From Periplaneta americana (lineage: Eukaryota; Arthropoda; Insecta; Blattodea; Blattidae): a stretch of 64,000 nucleotides of DNA. The stretch lies in contig NC_091125.1 of the NCBI RefSeq assembly GCF_040183065.1, positions 130,525,121-130,589,120 on the forward strand, read 5' to 3'. Under the pieces are notes generated by a model. That model worked only from the letters and a program-made list of their open reading frames with translations. It was not told the origin of the DNA and did not search any database. Shown piece by piece: positions 1-11,068 of the stretch (position 1 is the first letter of the stretch; the number at the start of each line of letters is the position of its first letter). Made by a program: the position numbers and the translations under genes.

Positions 1-528
1 CTGGACTTTATAAATTGAGGACCGTTTTCACAAAACTGAACAAACACCACTTCAAAAATTTTACAGGAAACGTTTTTTTTAGTTTATTCTCAGACTTTTG
101 ATATTGTAATTCTGAAAAAAAATAGACATTGTTCCTCTTTCAGAGATGCATTAATTGATATAAAGTGCAACTATTATTGTTATCTTATTTATTTGGAAAA
201 AAAAATATGACAAAAGTTAAGAATTTCACAAAACTCAACATACCCACTTTTTTAAATGCACATACCTTAAAATGTTTAATTATTTTTCATTCCCAGGTGG
301 TAAAATCCTCATCAAAATCATTAATACATATTTTAAAATAACGATTTAGTACTTCTGAATTTAAAAAACAGTTAATTGAACACACCGAAATCTAATTTCA
401 AGCCTTTTTTTTCTTTTTTCAAAATTTGTTATTGATTTACAGGAACTTTTTATTTGCACGAATTAACTATTTGTATTTATGCAATACATGACACAAATCA
501 CTGAAAATCAAAATCGTGCAGAATAATC

Positions 529-789
529 TCAGTGCAATCGTTCATTATAATCCATTCTATTGTCAGAATATTTGGCATATCCCTTTAAAACTTTGTCATA
601 AAATAGCTTGCTCTCTTCCGAATCATCATTATGGAAGTAACTCATTAACTTCCTCACAACATTAGCTTTGTTTTTGCTGGCATGGTTCACCAGTGGAAGG
701 TCAGGTGCTTCAGACATTACAGAAGCACTTGTCTTTTTTGGTTTAAACCCTTTAACTTCTATTGGTGAAGAAAAATATATTTTGTACAT
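529..789 (-). pseudogene. Possible C-terminal remnant of the same transposon protein
   Basis: An 86-residue minus-strand frame downstream of the DUF7869-like piece contains PKKTSASVMSEAPDLPLV and a lysine-rich tail. I do not recognise a domain. Its place and direction inside the inverted-repeat element suggest it belongs to the same decayed gene. Confidence 0.3.
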
Positions 790-937
790 AACACTTTACA
801 TAATTCTTACAAGTTTTTTTATATGTAAGTACCTTCAGCTCTGACATTTTAAATGGCAATTTAGCTTTTACAATATTTTTGTCATCGATTTTAAATCATA
901 AACCAAAACTTTTACGTCTCCAAACATTGCCATAATT

Positions 938-1147
938 TCATAATACTCTAATGGCAATGTGATGTATTAATGTATTCTCAGCTCTTGCTCTATCAATCGA
1001 AACACATGGTCCGGAGGCATATACCTTTCCAAGAATAGGTAAGAAATGTTTAATTTCTTTAAAAACTTCAGAGCTTTCCAGATAACCAACAAGCATACCA
1101 ATCATTATGCAATTTTTATTTTGAGACCCACAAGAATCTGAAAACAA
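938..1147 (-). pseudogene. DUF7869-like transposon protein remnant
   Basis: A 69-residue minus-strand frame begins FSDSCGSQNKNCIMIGML, which resembles the SDSCGGQN motif of the DUF7869 family found in many insect transposon-like proteins. The rest of the domain is lost or out of frame. It lies inside the element with 33-bp inverted ends and is most likely the relic of its transposase. The family match is from memory of the motif. Confidence 0.55.
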
Positions 1148-2036
1148 TCTATGAGTTAAATTTCAGGATTTTTCTAAATTAACTATGTAATCCTTAAATG
1201 TCGTAATAACACATCGGCCACTTTTCTAAACGTAGCAACACATAGGCCTACTGGGAAATCTTCTTCATTTTCACCTCTTACGAAATATGAAATAGACACA
1301 AATTTTTCTAGCTTCTTGAAATCCTTCTACGCCGTTTAGGTAGATCAACTTCCATATGTCTTAGCAAAAAATTATCCTGTTCAACTTTTGTGCTATTTTT
1401 GTATAAATTGTCTCTATAATTAACTAGATCATTTAAGCTGAACGAACCTGCAGCACGTTTTCCTTTTCCCCCCTGTTCTCCATTATTACAATCTAGTTTG
1501 GATGAATATCATTATTTTTAGGCGCAACTGTATATTTCTAACTCTTAGATTAACGTAGGCTATTTTTAGTCTTCCTGCCCCTTTCAGTAGCTTGAACGGA
1601 TTTTGAATACTCAGGGTTCTTATCTAATTTTCAACACTACTCACAATACGTACACTTATAACAGCAGCCAGATTTATACTGAATTAACGCAGGAAACAAC
1701 AACATATTATATAACATTTGAGATCCGAAATGTGTCACCGTTGTCAAAATGCAAATGTATTATATTGTTGTAAAATATTGCAGCTTGTAAAACAGGATAA
1801 AAGTGTGAAATGTTTAGTTAGAGGATATGTTGAGTTTTGTGAAAATTCAAGAACTGGAGATGTTGAGTTTTGTGAAAACTCTCTACATTGAGACACTCTT
1901 TTCAACGGAAAATGTTGAGTTTTGTGATATGAGCACTGCATCATTTTCCTCTCATTACAATTGACCAGAATCCGTCAAAACCCGCATTTCGAAAAAAAAT
2001 GGCGTTTGTTGAGTTTTGTTAAAACGGTCCTCAATT

Positions 2037-2313
2037 AGAATACCCGCCTAATAAATATCCCTGTAAATATGCGGTTTATACCAGTTCCTCGAACCGGGTT
2101 GAATAATAATAACAACCTTGAAGAACGTGTTATACATGATCTGCAGCAGAGTTTGAAACTATAACTGCAAGCAAGTAAAGTCGTTATACGCATGCTTGTG
2201 AAAGTTATGAAGGTTCCAACTCCAGCAGTAAGAAACCTGTTGAATTTCTGTTGATACTTTACTCCGGCGTGCGATTGTCGTATGTTTTAATAGATTGTGC
2301 TCGACATTTAGAC
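2037..2313. other. Sequence upstream of the exon-1 copy
   Basis: This lies between the end of the transposon and the ATG at 2314. No TATA box or recognised repeat is visible. If the exon-1 copy is used, its promoter and 5' UTR should be here. The frame of the copy is open back to an in-frame ATG at 2251, but the homology to TMEM135 starts only at 2314. Confidence 0.3.
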
Positions 2314-2460
2314 ATGGTTGTGTTTAGTAAATTTCAGACTATACCAGCTACATGTACAGAATTCGCACATCCCTGGACTGATTCTTGTTCCATTGCTGCG
2401 ACAGTTTTAGGAATTGATGCAGTACAACAAAGTTTTAGGATATGTGCCGCCTTTTACATG
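2314..2460 (+). CDS. Second copy of TMEM135 exon 1 (intact, with splice donor)
   Basis: These 147 bases encode 49 residues starting MVVFSKFQTIPATC. They align without gaps to exon 1 at 11069-11215, with 34 of 49 residues identical. The Cys, His-Pro-Trp and Cys positions shared with vertebrate TMEM135 N-termini are kept. The frame is open and ends at ATG|GTATGT, the same donor sequence and phase 0 as exon 1. It could be an alternative first exon spliced to 14776, or the last intact piece of a lost tandem paralogue. No further exon copies were found between it and 11069. Confidence 0.6.
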
Positions 2461-3108
2461 GTATGTATATAGAGTGGAAGGTGTTAAACGGAAGTAATTT
2501 CACAGAGTAAATCTTTAAGATACAAGGAACATAAATTTCCTTTGCCATTTTGCGTTATTTGTTTTTATTTAACGGGAATTCAATCTTATTTAGCCTATAT
2601 AAGAAATTACAACTTGGCAATCAATTCAGTAGCATTTGTTAATGCATCGAAACAATCTTCTCCGCAACAGTGAGGGTGGTTGTGTAAGTTATTTTTTAAC
2701 ATCAGACCCGGGGCCTGTTCCACCATTAAACTTCTATACTTTTCACTTTGCAATTTGCACTTCTTATTGCAGTTTCTGTTCCATTATCGCTTTTCAGAAC
2801 TGGTTTCCAAAGTGAAAAGGAAAAATACACGATACTTTTCAAATATAGCCCATTATTACTTCTGTTCCACCATTACAATAGTTTTAAAAAAGTGCAAAAT
2901 CATATGCTGAAAAGTGAATAGAATTTTTGCAAAGAACTAAGTCGTTTTCCCATTAACATTAAAATTAATTATACTCAGCATATATTTGCTTTGGATTTAA
3001 AATAATTTAGTGAAAAAGTATAAGAGAAAATTTGCTACAGTATGACCCATAATAAAGTATACCGAACCTAAAGAACATAAAATTTAATTCAGAAGTATTA
3101 TATCACCC
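2461..3108. other. Unassigned stretch
   Basis: No gene is visible. The phrase CTGTTCCACCATTA occurs near 2716 and 2862, and short inverted pieces (CTTTTCACTTTGCA and its approximate complement) lie between, so an old MITE is possible but not resolved. Confidence 0.3.
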
Positions 3109-3114
3109 AGTAAT

Positions 3115-3188
3115 AGATACATACATACATACATACATACATACATACATGCATGCATGCATACATACATACTTACTTACTTACTTAC
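3115..3188. repeat. (TACA)n and (TTAC)n microsatellite
   Basis: Tandem ACAT/GCAT units run into TTAC units. The TTAC part abuts the 3' end of an RTE-like LINE fragment on the minus strand and matches that element's GTAA tail, so it is probably an expanded retrotransposon tail. Confidence 0.85.
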
Positions 3189-3387
3189 GACTTTTAAGGA
3201 ACCCGGAGGTACATTGCCGTCCTCACATAAGCCCGCCATCGGTCCCTATCCTGTGCAAAATTAATCCAGTCCCTACCACCATATCCCATCTCCCTCAAAT
3301 CCATTTTAATATTTTCCTCTCATCTTCGTCTCGGCCTCCCTAAAGGTCTTTTTCCCTCCGATCTCCCAACTAAAACTCTATATGCAT
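3189..3387 (-). mobile_element. 5'-truncated RTE-like LINE 3' end
   Basis: On the minus strand this matches the last 200 bases of the near-complete element at 20837-24050, including the segments for GRPRRRW and the terminal AAGGAACCCGGAGG stretch. It breaks off at 3387, where a (TCC)n run begins. Several substitutions disrupt the frame. Confidence 0.85.
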
Positions 3388-3390
3388 TTC

Positions 3391-3425
3391 CTCCTCCTCC
3401 TCCTCCTCCTCCTCCTCCTCCTCCT
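3391..3425. repeat. (TCC)n microsatellite
   Basis: About eleven CTC/TCC units directly follow the truncation point of the LINE fragment. Confidence 0.9.
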
Positions 3426-3827
3426 ATCCTCGGCATCACCTCATCTCGCAAAGAAATTATGTAACTCTTGACTTATTCTACATCTTAATTAAACTTCAGT
3501 GCTGATGTAATATATATGAAATGCAATAAATGAATTTAAAAATGATACTGAATATTATATTCAAATAATTTCTCTAGGTAAATTATTCTACAAATGGGTA
3601 CCCCGAACAGTCAAGTACCGTATTCGTCATTATTAAAAAAAACTCACACATTATGAAAAGGGTTTTGAAAACTAAAAATTCTAGCCGAAGTTATGGATTC
3701 TTCTGTGTACAGTTGTCAAAAGAAAAAGTGGCCGCTCTCTTGAAGCAAAATTCCCTTCGGGTATTTTCGCTACAATTCGGAGCCAGGCGATGTTACATGT
3801 TGTTGGACCACGTGGCCTGATATCTAC

Positions 3828-5007
3828 TTACTTACTGGCTTTTAAGGAACCCGGAGGTTCATTGCCGCCCTCACATAAGCCCGCCATTAGTCCCTATCCT
3901 GAGTAAGATTAATCCAGTCTCTACCATCATATCCCACATCCCTCAAATCCATTTTAATATTATCTTTCCACCTACGTCTCGGCCTCCCTAAAGGTCTTTT
4001 TCCCTCCGGTCTCCCAACTAACACTCTATATGCATTTCTGGATTCGCCCATACGTGCTACATGTCCTGCCCATCTCAAACGTCTGGATTTTATGTTCCTA
4101 ATTATGTCACGTGAAGAATACAATGCGTGCAGCTCTGCGTTGTGTAACTTTCTCCATTATCCTGTAACTTCTTCCTTCTTAGCCCCAAATATTTTCATAA
4201 GAACCTTATTCTCAAACACCCTTAATCTCTGTTCCTCTCTCAAAGTGAGAGTCCAAGTTTCACAACCATACAGAACAACCGGTAATATAACTGTTTTATA
4301 AATTCTAACTCTCAGATTTTTTGACAGAAGACTAGATGACAAAAGCTTCTCAACCGAATAACACGCATTTCTCATATTTATTCTAAGTTTAATTTCCTCC
4401 CGAGTGTCATTTATATTTGTTACTGTTGCTCCAAGATATTTGAATTTTTCCACCTCTTCGAAAGATAAATCTCCAATTTTTATAGTTGCATTTCGTACAA
4501 TATTCTGGTCACGAGACATAATCATATACTTAGTCTTTTCGGGATTTACTTCCAACCCTACCGCTTTACTTGCTTCAACTAGAATTTCCGCGTTTTCCCT
4601 AATCGTTTGTGGATTTTTCCCTAAGATATTCACGTCATCCGCATAGACAAGAAGCTGATGTAACCTATTCAACTCCAAACCCTGTCTATTATCCTGAACT
4701 TTCCTAATGGTATATTCTAGAGCGAAGTTAAAAAGTAAAGATGATAGTGCATCTCCCTGCTTTAGCCCGCAGTGAATTGGAAAAGCATCAGATAGAACTT
4801 ACTGTTAGGTTTCGTAACAAGCTGTTTTTTACGGTGATAGGTTGTTAGCCCTTCGCCCAACCCCCAAGCTGGAGGACCATCCCTTATCGGCTGTCCACGA
4901 CTGCTTATTCAATATATTCGCAGCTACCCTCCATATCTGGAGGCCGTCTCCTCTATCCGCAACCTGAGGACGCGCCATGCCGTGGTGATAGGGAACCACA
5001 ATACATG
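3828..5007 (-). mobile_element. Internally deleted RTE-like LINE with 14-bp target duplication
   Basis: GGCCTGATATCTAC occurs at 3814-3827 and 5008-5021, bracketing the insert exactly. On the minus strand the insert starts with the element's 5' UTR (near 5007 to 4817, matching about 20837-21030), then jumps to the reverse transcriptase region and continues to the 3' end with a short TTAC tail. About 2 kb is missing, including the endonuclease and the first half of the reverse transcriptase. About 15 bases at the junction (near 4800) match neither side. The remaining frame still reads VYADDVN but is interrupted near 4125-4157. Confidence 0.9.
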
Positions 5008-5039
5008 GGCCTGATATCTACAGTCAGAATAAAAGTTTT

Positions 5040-5115
5040 TGCGTGTTAATCTGTAGCGTAATGGTAGCGTTTCGAGCAAGTGTTCGTAAGGTCGTGCGTT
5101 CGAACACAACCTAAT
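5040..5115 (+). other. Weak tRNA-like sequence
   Basis: GTAGCGTAATGGTAGCG resembles a pol III A box and GTGCGTTCGAACAC a B box, at about the right spacing, followed downstream by T runs. The T-arm does not pair well, so this is at best a tRNA-derived SINE head or decayed pseudo-tRNA. Confidence 0.3.
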
Positions 5116-5186
5116 GCTTTTTATGTTTTTTTTTTAAGAAGCGAGAGAAAATATAATTGCTCCTGTTTCTTTTTCTTTTATGACTA

Positions 5187-5421
5187 GCGTAAACTGGGGT
5201 TACTTTGAACACAGAGGAAACTTTGAACATTTTTTCAGGAAATCATATTTAGCTTTCTACATGCTGTACTTGTGTTATAAATGGGGGTAAATTATCATAA
5301 ATCATTCTCATACCAAATTTACCTCCATTTATAACAAGCGCAGCATGTAGAAACCTAAGTATGATTTTCTGAAAAAAATGGTCAAAGTTTCCTCTGTGTC
5401 CAAAGTAACCCCAGTTTACGG
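5187..5421. mobile_element. Fold-back MITE, likely TA target site
   Basis: Two arms of about 100 bp, near 5188-5290 and 5318-5420, are inverted copies beginning CGTAAACTGGGGTTACTTTG. A TA lies just outside each end (5185-5186 and 5422-5423). There is no coding capacity. The shape and TA site suggest a Tc1/mariner-type MITE. Confidence 0.85.
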
Positions 5422-5639
5422 TATTTTAGTACTTAACATCAGGTTCATGAATGTATTATGCTATGACTTTGTCATTATTTATTATGACATTATGGCTGCA
5501 AATGGAAAGAAAGATTATATTCGTAACAAAAATATCTTTCGTAGCATAAACAAAACAAACTTACAGGCGTCTGCCTTAAAAAAATTAAGACAATTAAACG
5601 TTAAAAAAAAAAAAAGCCACGATTTAATAATTAGTCAAT

Positions 5640-6316
5640 CTTCCTCCCATCTCGATCACATCTTGCAGTCGAGTGGGCATGGAATCGACTAGTGTTTTCA
5701 AATACCGACTGTTCTCAGACACGGCATTGGACGAACTTCCACAAATCATCAGGACGTCTTGGAGGGGAATTGGGCCAATTTTTCCGCATATGCTTCTTTA
5801 CTTGTGCCCACATATTCTCCAAAGGGTTCAAGTCCGGAAAGCGACGAGGCCAGTCTATCAATTCGATATCCTGTCTCCTCGCAAACCAGTCCGAATCAAT
5901 TGAGATGTGTGGACTGGATGATTATCCTCCTGAAATTGAAGAATTCCAGCAGGATATAACAACCTAGCATAAAGAACCATATAGCGTTCCCGCAACCGTT
6001 GATATTTGCGCTGGTTAAATTTCCCGCGAATACGTTGGATTGTGCCCACTTTACGACGAGAAATCCACCCCCAACACGTTACAGATCCTCTACCACTGCG
6101 GGCATGCATGGCAGCGTATCTGTAGTTGATTCGGGTACCAGGAGGACGATATGCAAGAGTGGGTCCTTTCCTTGTAGTAGAAAAGGTGACTTCATCAGAC
6201 TCTTTTCCAATCCCGATCATCATTTCCCACTGCAAAGACTAACGCTCCTCTATATGCTCTTCCTTATGAACTTCCCTAGGAATGGCACGTAGAGATCTCA
6301 AATTGGCGGCCCTAAT
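5640..6316 (-). pseudogene. Tc1-like transposase, catalytic and C-terminal part
   Basis: The minus strand encodes segments such as RPPGTRINYRYAAMHARSG, VTCWGWISRR, FQEDNHPVHTS and PDLNPLENMWAQVK, diagnostic of the DDE domain of Tc1-like transposases. QEDNHPVH carries the second Asp and DLNPLEN the third acidic residue. The frame shifts several times, including near the C-terminus. Confidence 0.85.
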
Positions 6317-7587
6317 CAGTGGCGGCTCCTGCATATTTCTTAAGAGGAGGAAAGAAGTTAACAGCACGAAATGACACCTTCTTGAATGAAACATGCTACA
6401 AATTAGCCTACATGCATTCATGTAAGACCAGATAGTGTTGGGGTTGGCCTTCCCTTCTGTATAGCAATAATCTGTTCTTGTAAACTGAGTTTCCTAAATT
6501 GTCCAAAATATATTATGTTTGCACTTCCATTCATTGTTGAATAACTGCGCAAATTAACAATTACAAGGAAATTCACAACCTCGTAGCATTTTTCGAGCAC
6601 ACTACAGCATCACACGTGTTGGAAGAAGCTAGCTACCAACTTGTAACCGGAACCGTTTTACGGAAATGGAAATGGGAATGGGAAATAATCTGAGGAAAGC
6701 GAGAACACTGCACCCACCCACGTGGTCTTTGTTGCCACATGTACATTTTACAAGTTCAGTATCACATGCTTTTGAAGAATGTCAGGTCTTGTAAAGTCAT
6801 ACTATCATTATTGTTCAAAGCTGCCGATGGCCGATTAATTTTTTATGTTAAAAATGATGTAGTTTGGAGTACCTACTTTCAAATTCAAATATATTTGTAC
6901 AAAACTGACAACTTGGCTGTTGCCCTGTCTAGTAAACAATGAATAGAAGTGAATTTCAGGGGCCAACTACGTAGAACTACTTCCTCTTTGTTTTACATAA
7001 ACCCGACTTTAACTTTCAAATATCCTTGCAAGTTTCAAACCATGAATATTAGCCTATATAAAGCGCAATGGATAATATTTTTGACTTATAATTTTAAAAA
7101 AGTTTACATGTTGTCTTTCATAGCGTTGCGTTAAAACTGTTTTTGTTGTGTCTCCTAGATGTGTTATAATGGAACATCGTTAAGTGGCAGCGGTAGCGAG
7201 CTTGCTGCACGACCAGTCGGTTTCTATTTCCCGCCCGTGCGCTGATTCAGAGAAGGATCTCCTCCCTCTCCGTTCATTGCTTTAAAACTCTGCTTCTTTC
7301 TCTGGCCGCTAGTGCGCTGTTGTCTGTGTGTGTTAACTGCAGTAGAGGAGGAATGGAGTGCCTTTCCTCCACACAGAAAATCTCGCATCTTTCTCACAGT
7401 TTTCTACAGCACATGAGCGCACGTCGTTTAAAACTCGATCAACCGAGTTTTTCTTATAGCTGTGAACTTAAAAGTTATCGAATCTTCCTCGAATTTCAAG
7501 GCACATATTTTATTTGGTATTTACTTTCAAAAGAAGAAAATGTGACGAGGACGTTCCTCCCTTCCCTCCCCCGAGGAACCGCCACTG
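6317..7587. mobile_element. hAT-like element 1 in the Tc1 gene
   Basis: The ends are CAGTGGCGGCTCCT (6317) and the inverted match at 7574-7587. GGCCCT lies outside both ends (near 6308 and 7589), consistent with an imperfect 8-bp target duplication. The same CAGTGGCGG end is shared with the neighbouring element. No transposase is recognisable inside, so it is non-autonomous. Confidence 0.75.
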
Positions 7588-7650
7588 CGGCCCTTAAACG
7601 ATTTCTCACGGTCTAGTCGTGGCCAGGGAAATTAACAACTGCCTTCAAAG

Positions 7651-9655
7651 CAGTGGCGGCTCGTGCCGGATAAATTAGGTGAAGGTCAATAGAATTCTAG
7701 GTAATTTCCTGGACTCGTTATATAGCCGTGACGTCGCGAATGCTTTTGTAACCTATACGATGGTCATATTGAATTAATGTAATATATTCACGATTTTCTT
7801 AAGTTTTATGAAAAGCACAGCATATAAAATAAACAAATTTTCAACATTTTCGGAAGCTACGTCCCCTTAATCCCGAAGAATTCACTGTCCCAGCAAAACT
7901 TCCGCACAATACATACCACAACATAATAAAACAACCACAAGTCCACATGACATAAAAAAGACAAAATCTAACACATTTTATACAACACATCAAATTTAAA
8001 AAGTACACAAGAAATAGGACCCATAACAAAATTCAAAATCACAATCATAATCGTAAACTGTATTCATATTTTAAATCAACTTCGGAACATGCAACTTCCG
8101 ATATCAGCTTACCTATCCAGTAAAATCAGTAGCTACGATTAAATCAAAGCAGTATTCTGTTGAACAGAAAACTTACACTTGAATGGAAAAGAAAGGGGCA
8201 CTAGTAATGTCATCTCTTACAAGTTCATTGATGCATTCAGAAATACAATCAATTATTTCATTTTGAATCGTTTTAGATTTCCCAGAAAGAACAGGCCTAA
8301 TTTTTTCATAGTGATTTCTAATTTTCATAGGGCCAATGAAATGAGAGCCAATAATTCTTTGAAATTCCCCCTGTTCTGTGACGAAATACTCTCATCATGA
8401 CCGCGAAAAGCCAACTCCTGCTTGCTTAGAAACAATACCGTATCGATTGCGGTGTGCATTACCAGTCTATTTAAACAAACGTTTTCATTAAATTGACTTA
8501 CGTATAACCTGTAACTTTCCTTTAGTGCATCCGCAATGGTGTTCATGTTCTTCTGCAGGGCCTTTAATTGCAAAATACATTTAATGTGTTCAGCTGAATC
8601 TGCATGGCTGTAAAGACCGCGATTGACATTTCTGAAATCGCAAAATCCAGTTGAATTCCAAGCGGGTTTCTCGTTCCCCAGAAGAAGACAAGGCCAACAA
8701 TATAACTTCTCGTTTTAGTGACTCCCACATAACCAGTTGCAATCGGCATACCACGAATCTTAAAACTGAATATTGTATGACCGACCACCACTTTTCACTT
8801 TTTTCATAGTTATATTAATGTGACTTGTTGTCCTGCGGTATTTTAAAATATCTTGCTTATCTTCTGCACACCAACGAGAGAACGGTGTCTCCAAAAGATT
8901 ACACACTTAATCGTTTAACGGATTCATGTTGCCATCGCATTAATACACGTAGTAACACCTTCACACTTCGCTGCACTTATCACAACAAAGAATACGTAAA
9001 GCGAAATCGTTGGTCAGCGCGGGTCAAATGTACAACGTAGTTTCAAATGTTATGCCAACTTTCTTTATTACAGGGTACTCAAATTATTTCAAAATCCATA
9101 CAAAACATAATATTCAAGAGATGCTAACGTTAAAAAATACCAAAATATATACGTTATATGCTAAATTTAAACAATATTTAACTTCTTTACAGAATATTTT
9201 ATGTTTTCTTATTTAGTTGCAAAATATTACAGTTTGCCACCCTGATCCAATGTTTGGACGAGAGAGAGATTCTGTCTTTCAAGAATAGAGAAAGGAGATG
9301 AATGCCTGCTCTACAGACCCTCATAATAGCCTCGCAAAATGGACCGGTAATTCATAGTAAGCAACTCGTTGTCATGGCAACCGGGTGTGTTTACTGAAGG
9401 CCAAAAGGAAAGTCTCATTCGGACCTTCAGCTGGTCTGCTAGCCACGTGGCCTGGCTGGTGAGGGGTTCATGTGAAGTGCTGCAGTGAACGTTAACTGAG
9501 CGGATTAAGCCGAACAAGATATTAAAAAATAGAGCAAAATATGGTTTAGTGAAGGATTCATTTTATTTTAATTTATTGATAAAATATATTTTATTAAAGC
9601 ACGAAAAAAGGGGTGAAGGTGGCCTTCATGTACTTCACTTGAATAACCGCCACTG
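7651..9655 (-). mobile_element. hAT element 2 with 8-bp target duplication
   Basis: CTTCAAAG at 7643-7650 and 9656-9663 brackets the element, and both ends start CAGTGGCGG. The 8-bp duplication and CAG-type ends are hAT hallmarks. A hAT transposase fragment lies inside on the minus strand. At 2.0 kb it is shorter than a typical complete hAT element and is decayed. Confidence 0.9.
8325..8573 (-). pseudogene. hAT transposase fragment
   Basis: The frame contains FLSKQELAFRGHDESISSQN followed by RGNFKELL, the conserved block found in hAT transposases of the ZMYM/DUF4371 group. Flanking coding sequence is fragmentary. This supports the hAT call made from the ends. Confidence 0.8.
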
Positions 9656-9663
9656 CTTCAAAG

Positions 9664-9957
9664 TAGCAGCGGTATGAAAGAGATTCTTTCAACCTCTGCC
9701 ACTAATCTGACGTCCAGTTGTGGTGTTGAAATTTTCCTTCTACCACTCCCAGCTTTTCGGCCAAAAATTGCCGAGCGTTGATAATTTTGCACCCATCTGC
9801 GAGCTGTCCTTTCTGAAACGTTGAAACGCCTACCTGCCTCGGATGCCGAAAAACCAAGGTTAATCACAGCCCGTATTATACTTTCTTTTGTTCCTGCACC
9901 TCTTTGTGGACCCATGTCAGTCAAAATCGCAGGCAGAAATGGCGTAGTGATTTCCAC
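9664..9957 (-). pseudogene. Tc1-like transposase, N-terminal HTH part
   Basis: Reading minus strand, the frame includes ESIIRAVINLGFSASEAGRR and SERTARRWVQNYQ, a helix-turn-helix typical of Tc1-like DNA-binding domains, then a GRKAGSGRRK linker. It is cut at the CTTCAAAG target duplication of the inserted hAT element; residues after RLVAEVER are affected by the junction. It is not functional as it stands. Confidence 0.8.
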
Positions 9958-9989
9958 AGAGAATTAGCCTCTACCTAAGTCTTAAAATA

Positions 9990-10690
9990 ATAGTAAAAAC
10001 ATTCACTATACTAAAAATATGTAATCTTCAATTAGGAAATGATAATATCAATACTTGTTAGAGTCTTATTAATAACTACATCATTTTCAAACATAAAGTC
10101 CAAAGAGTTAAGAAGAATATAATTATTTCATAATCTCGATCTCAGTGTCGTAATTTGTTTTCGAAAGATATGCCATGGATAAATATATATTCATCCATGG
10201 ATATGCATTGAACTGTATCCACACAATATGTCCTTAATCATTGTTTTGGTTATAGTTACAAATACCACTGCTGCTGTTGCAGCTGGTATTACAACTACAA
10301 ATATTATCATAAACGCAACTTTTTATATTATTATTAAATATTCAGAATATAATCTAAATGAATGTTGAGTTATAGTGTATATATGTACAGGCTTATGTAC
10401 AGATTGGCCTTTTTATATTTATCTGACACATAGTATAATCGATAAGGGCTTGTTTCATTTATGTTAACTTGTTCGCGTCGTATTTACGAGACACATTGAC
10501 CATTTTATTATGTTGAAGACGAAGTAAAGTTGCATCAGTATGATAAATAATCTCAATTTTGAAAAAAAAAAAAATTTGAAACCAAGCCACAGATATTGGT
10601 AATTATTTGACGTTTTATACAGAACTGTGATACCCAAAATAAAGAAAATAATACGACTCATTATTGCATATCCTTCGCATCTGACACAAT
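9990..10690. other. AT-rich unassigned stretch
   Basis: No gene, tandem repeat or clear element is visible here. It separates the Tc1/hAT nest from the TMEM135 upstream region. Confidence 0.4.
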
Positions 10691-11068
10691 ACTATGGCGA
10701 CTAGAGATGGGCCTAGATTGCTCATCACGTGGGAATGTAGCGACACTGAACAATGGCAACTCAGCCGTTGTTAACGTAGCAACCATAGACTTATTACATA
10801 ACCGCCATTTCGGGCCAACTCAAAGTCAAGACCAACGAGTTCGTTGGTCAAGACACTTTGACTGTCATCATCGTATGCTGTTGGCAAACCTGTCTGTTAT
10901 TATCGTTTAAATAATTGCAAGTGTTCATAGAACATGACTGAGTGAAACGTGGATGAATGACGTGAAAACGTGACATAGAATTTTCTGCTATAGGTACCTG
11001 AACCTTGAAGTCTTCAGGCGATCTGGTGTCGTTAGTTGTGATAGAGAGGATATGTGCGACTGTCGAAC
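10691..11068 (+). promoter_or_regulatory. Probable TMEM135 promoter and 5' UTR region
   Basis: This is the region just upstream of the exon-1 ATG. It is less AT-rich than its surroundings, contains CCGCCATTT (a YY1/Pho-like core) near 10802, and has no obvious TATA box. A hairpin lies at 10821-10860. The transcription start cannot be placed from sequence alone. Confidence 0.35.
10821..10860. repeat. Hairpin-forming inverted repeat
   Basis: GACCAACGA (10830-10838) pairs perfectly with TCGTTGGTC (10841-10849) around a 2-base loop. An outer CAAAGT (10821-10826) pairs with ACTTTG (10855-10860). It lies about 210 bases before the TMEM135 start codon, in the presumed promoter or 5' UTR. Confidence 0.7.

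Larger units (their letters stand above)
13..2036 (-). mobile_element. DNA transposon with 33-bp terminal inverted repeats
   Basis: Bases 13-45 and 2004-2036 are inverted copies of each other over 33 bp with two mismatches; the ends read AATTGAGGACCGTTTT inward. The motif ACAAAACTCAACA recurs near both ends: inverted near 29 and 228, direct near 1830, 1862, 1913 and 2011, as expected for subterminal transposase-binding repeats. Decayed coding remnants lie inside on the minus strand. No clear target duplication is visible next to the ends. The superfamily is not assigned. Confidence 0.8.
5640..9960 (-). mobile_element. Tc1-like transposon split by two hAT insertions
   Basis: The N-terminal part of a Tc1-like transposase lies at 9664-9957, a bridge at about 7588-7650, and the C-terminal part at about 5640-6316, all minus strand and in the expected order. 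Removing the insertions at 6317-7587 and 7651-9655 restores collinearity. The outer inverted repeats could not be placed, so the limits are approximate. Confidence 0.8.

Noticed and set aside
5378..5692. A 104-codon + strand ORF
   Set aside because: It starts inside the MITE arm and runs antisense into the Tc1 transposase; composition and overlap mark it as spurious.
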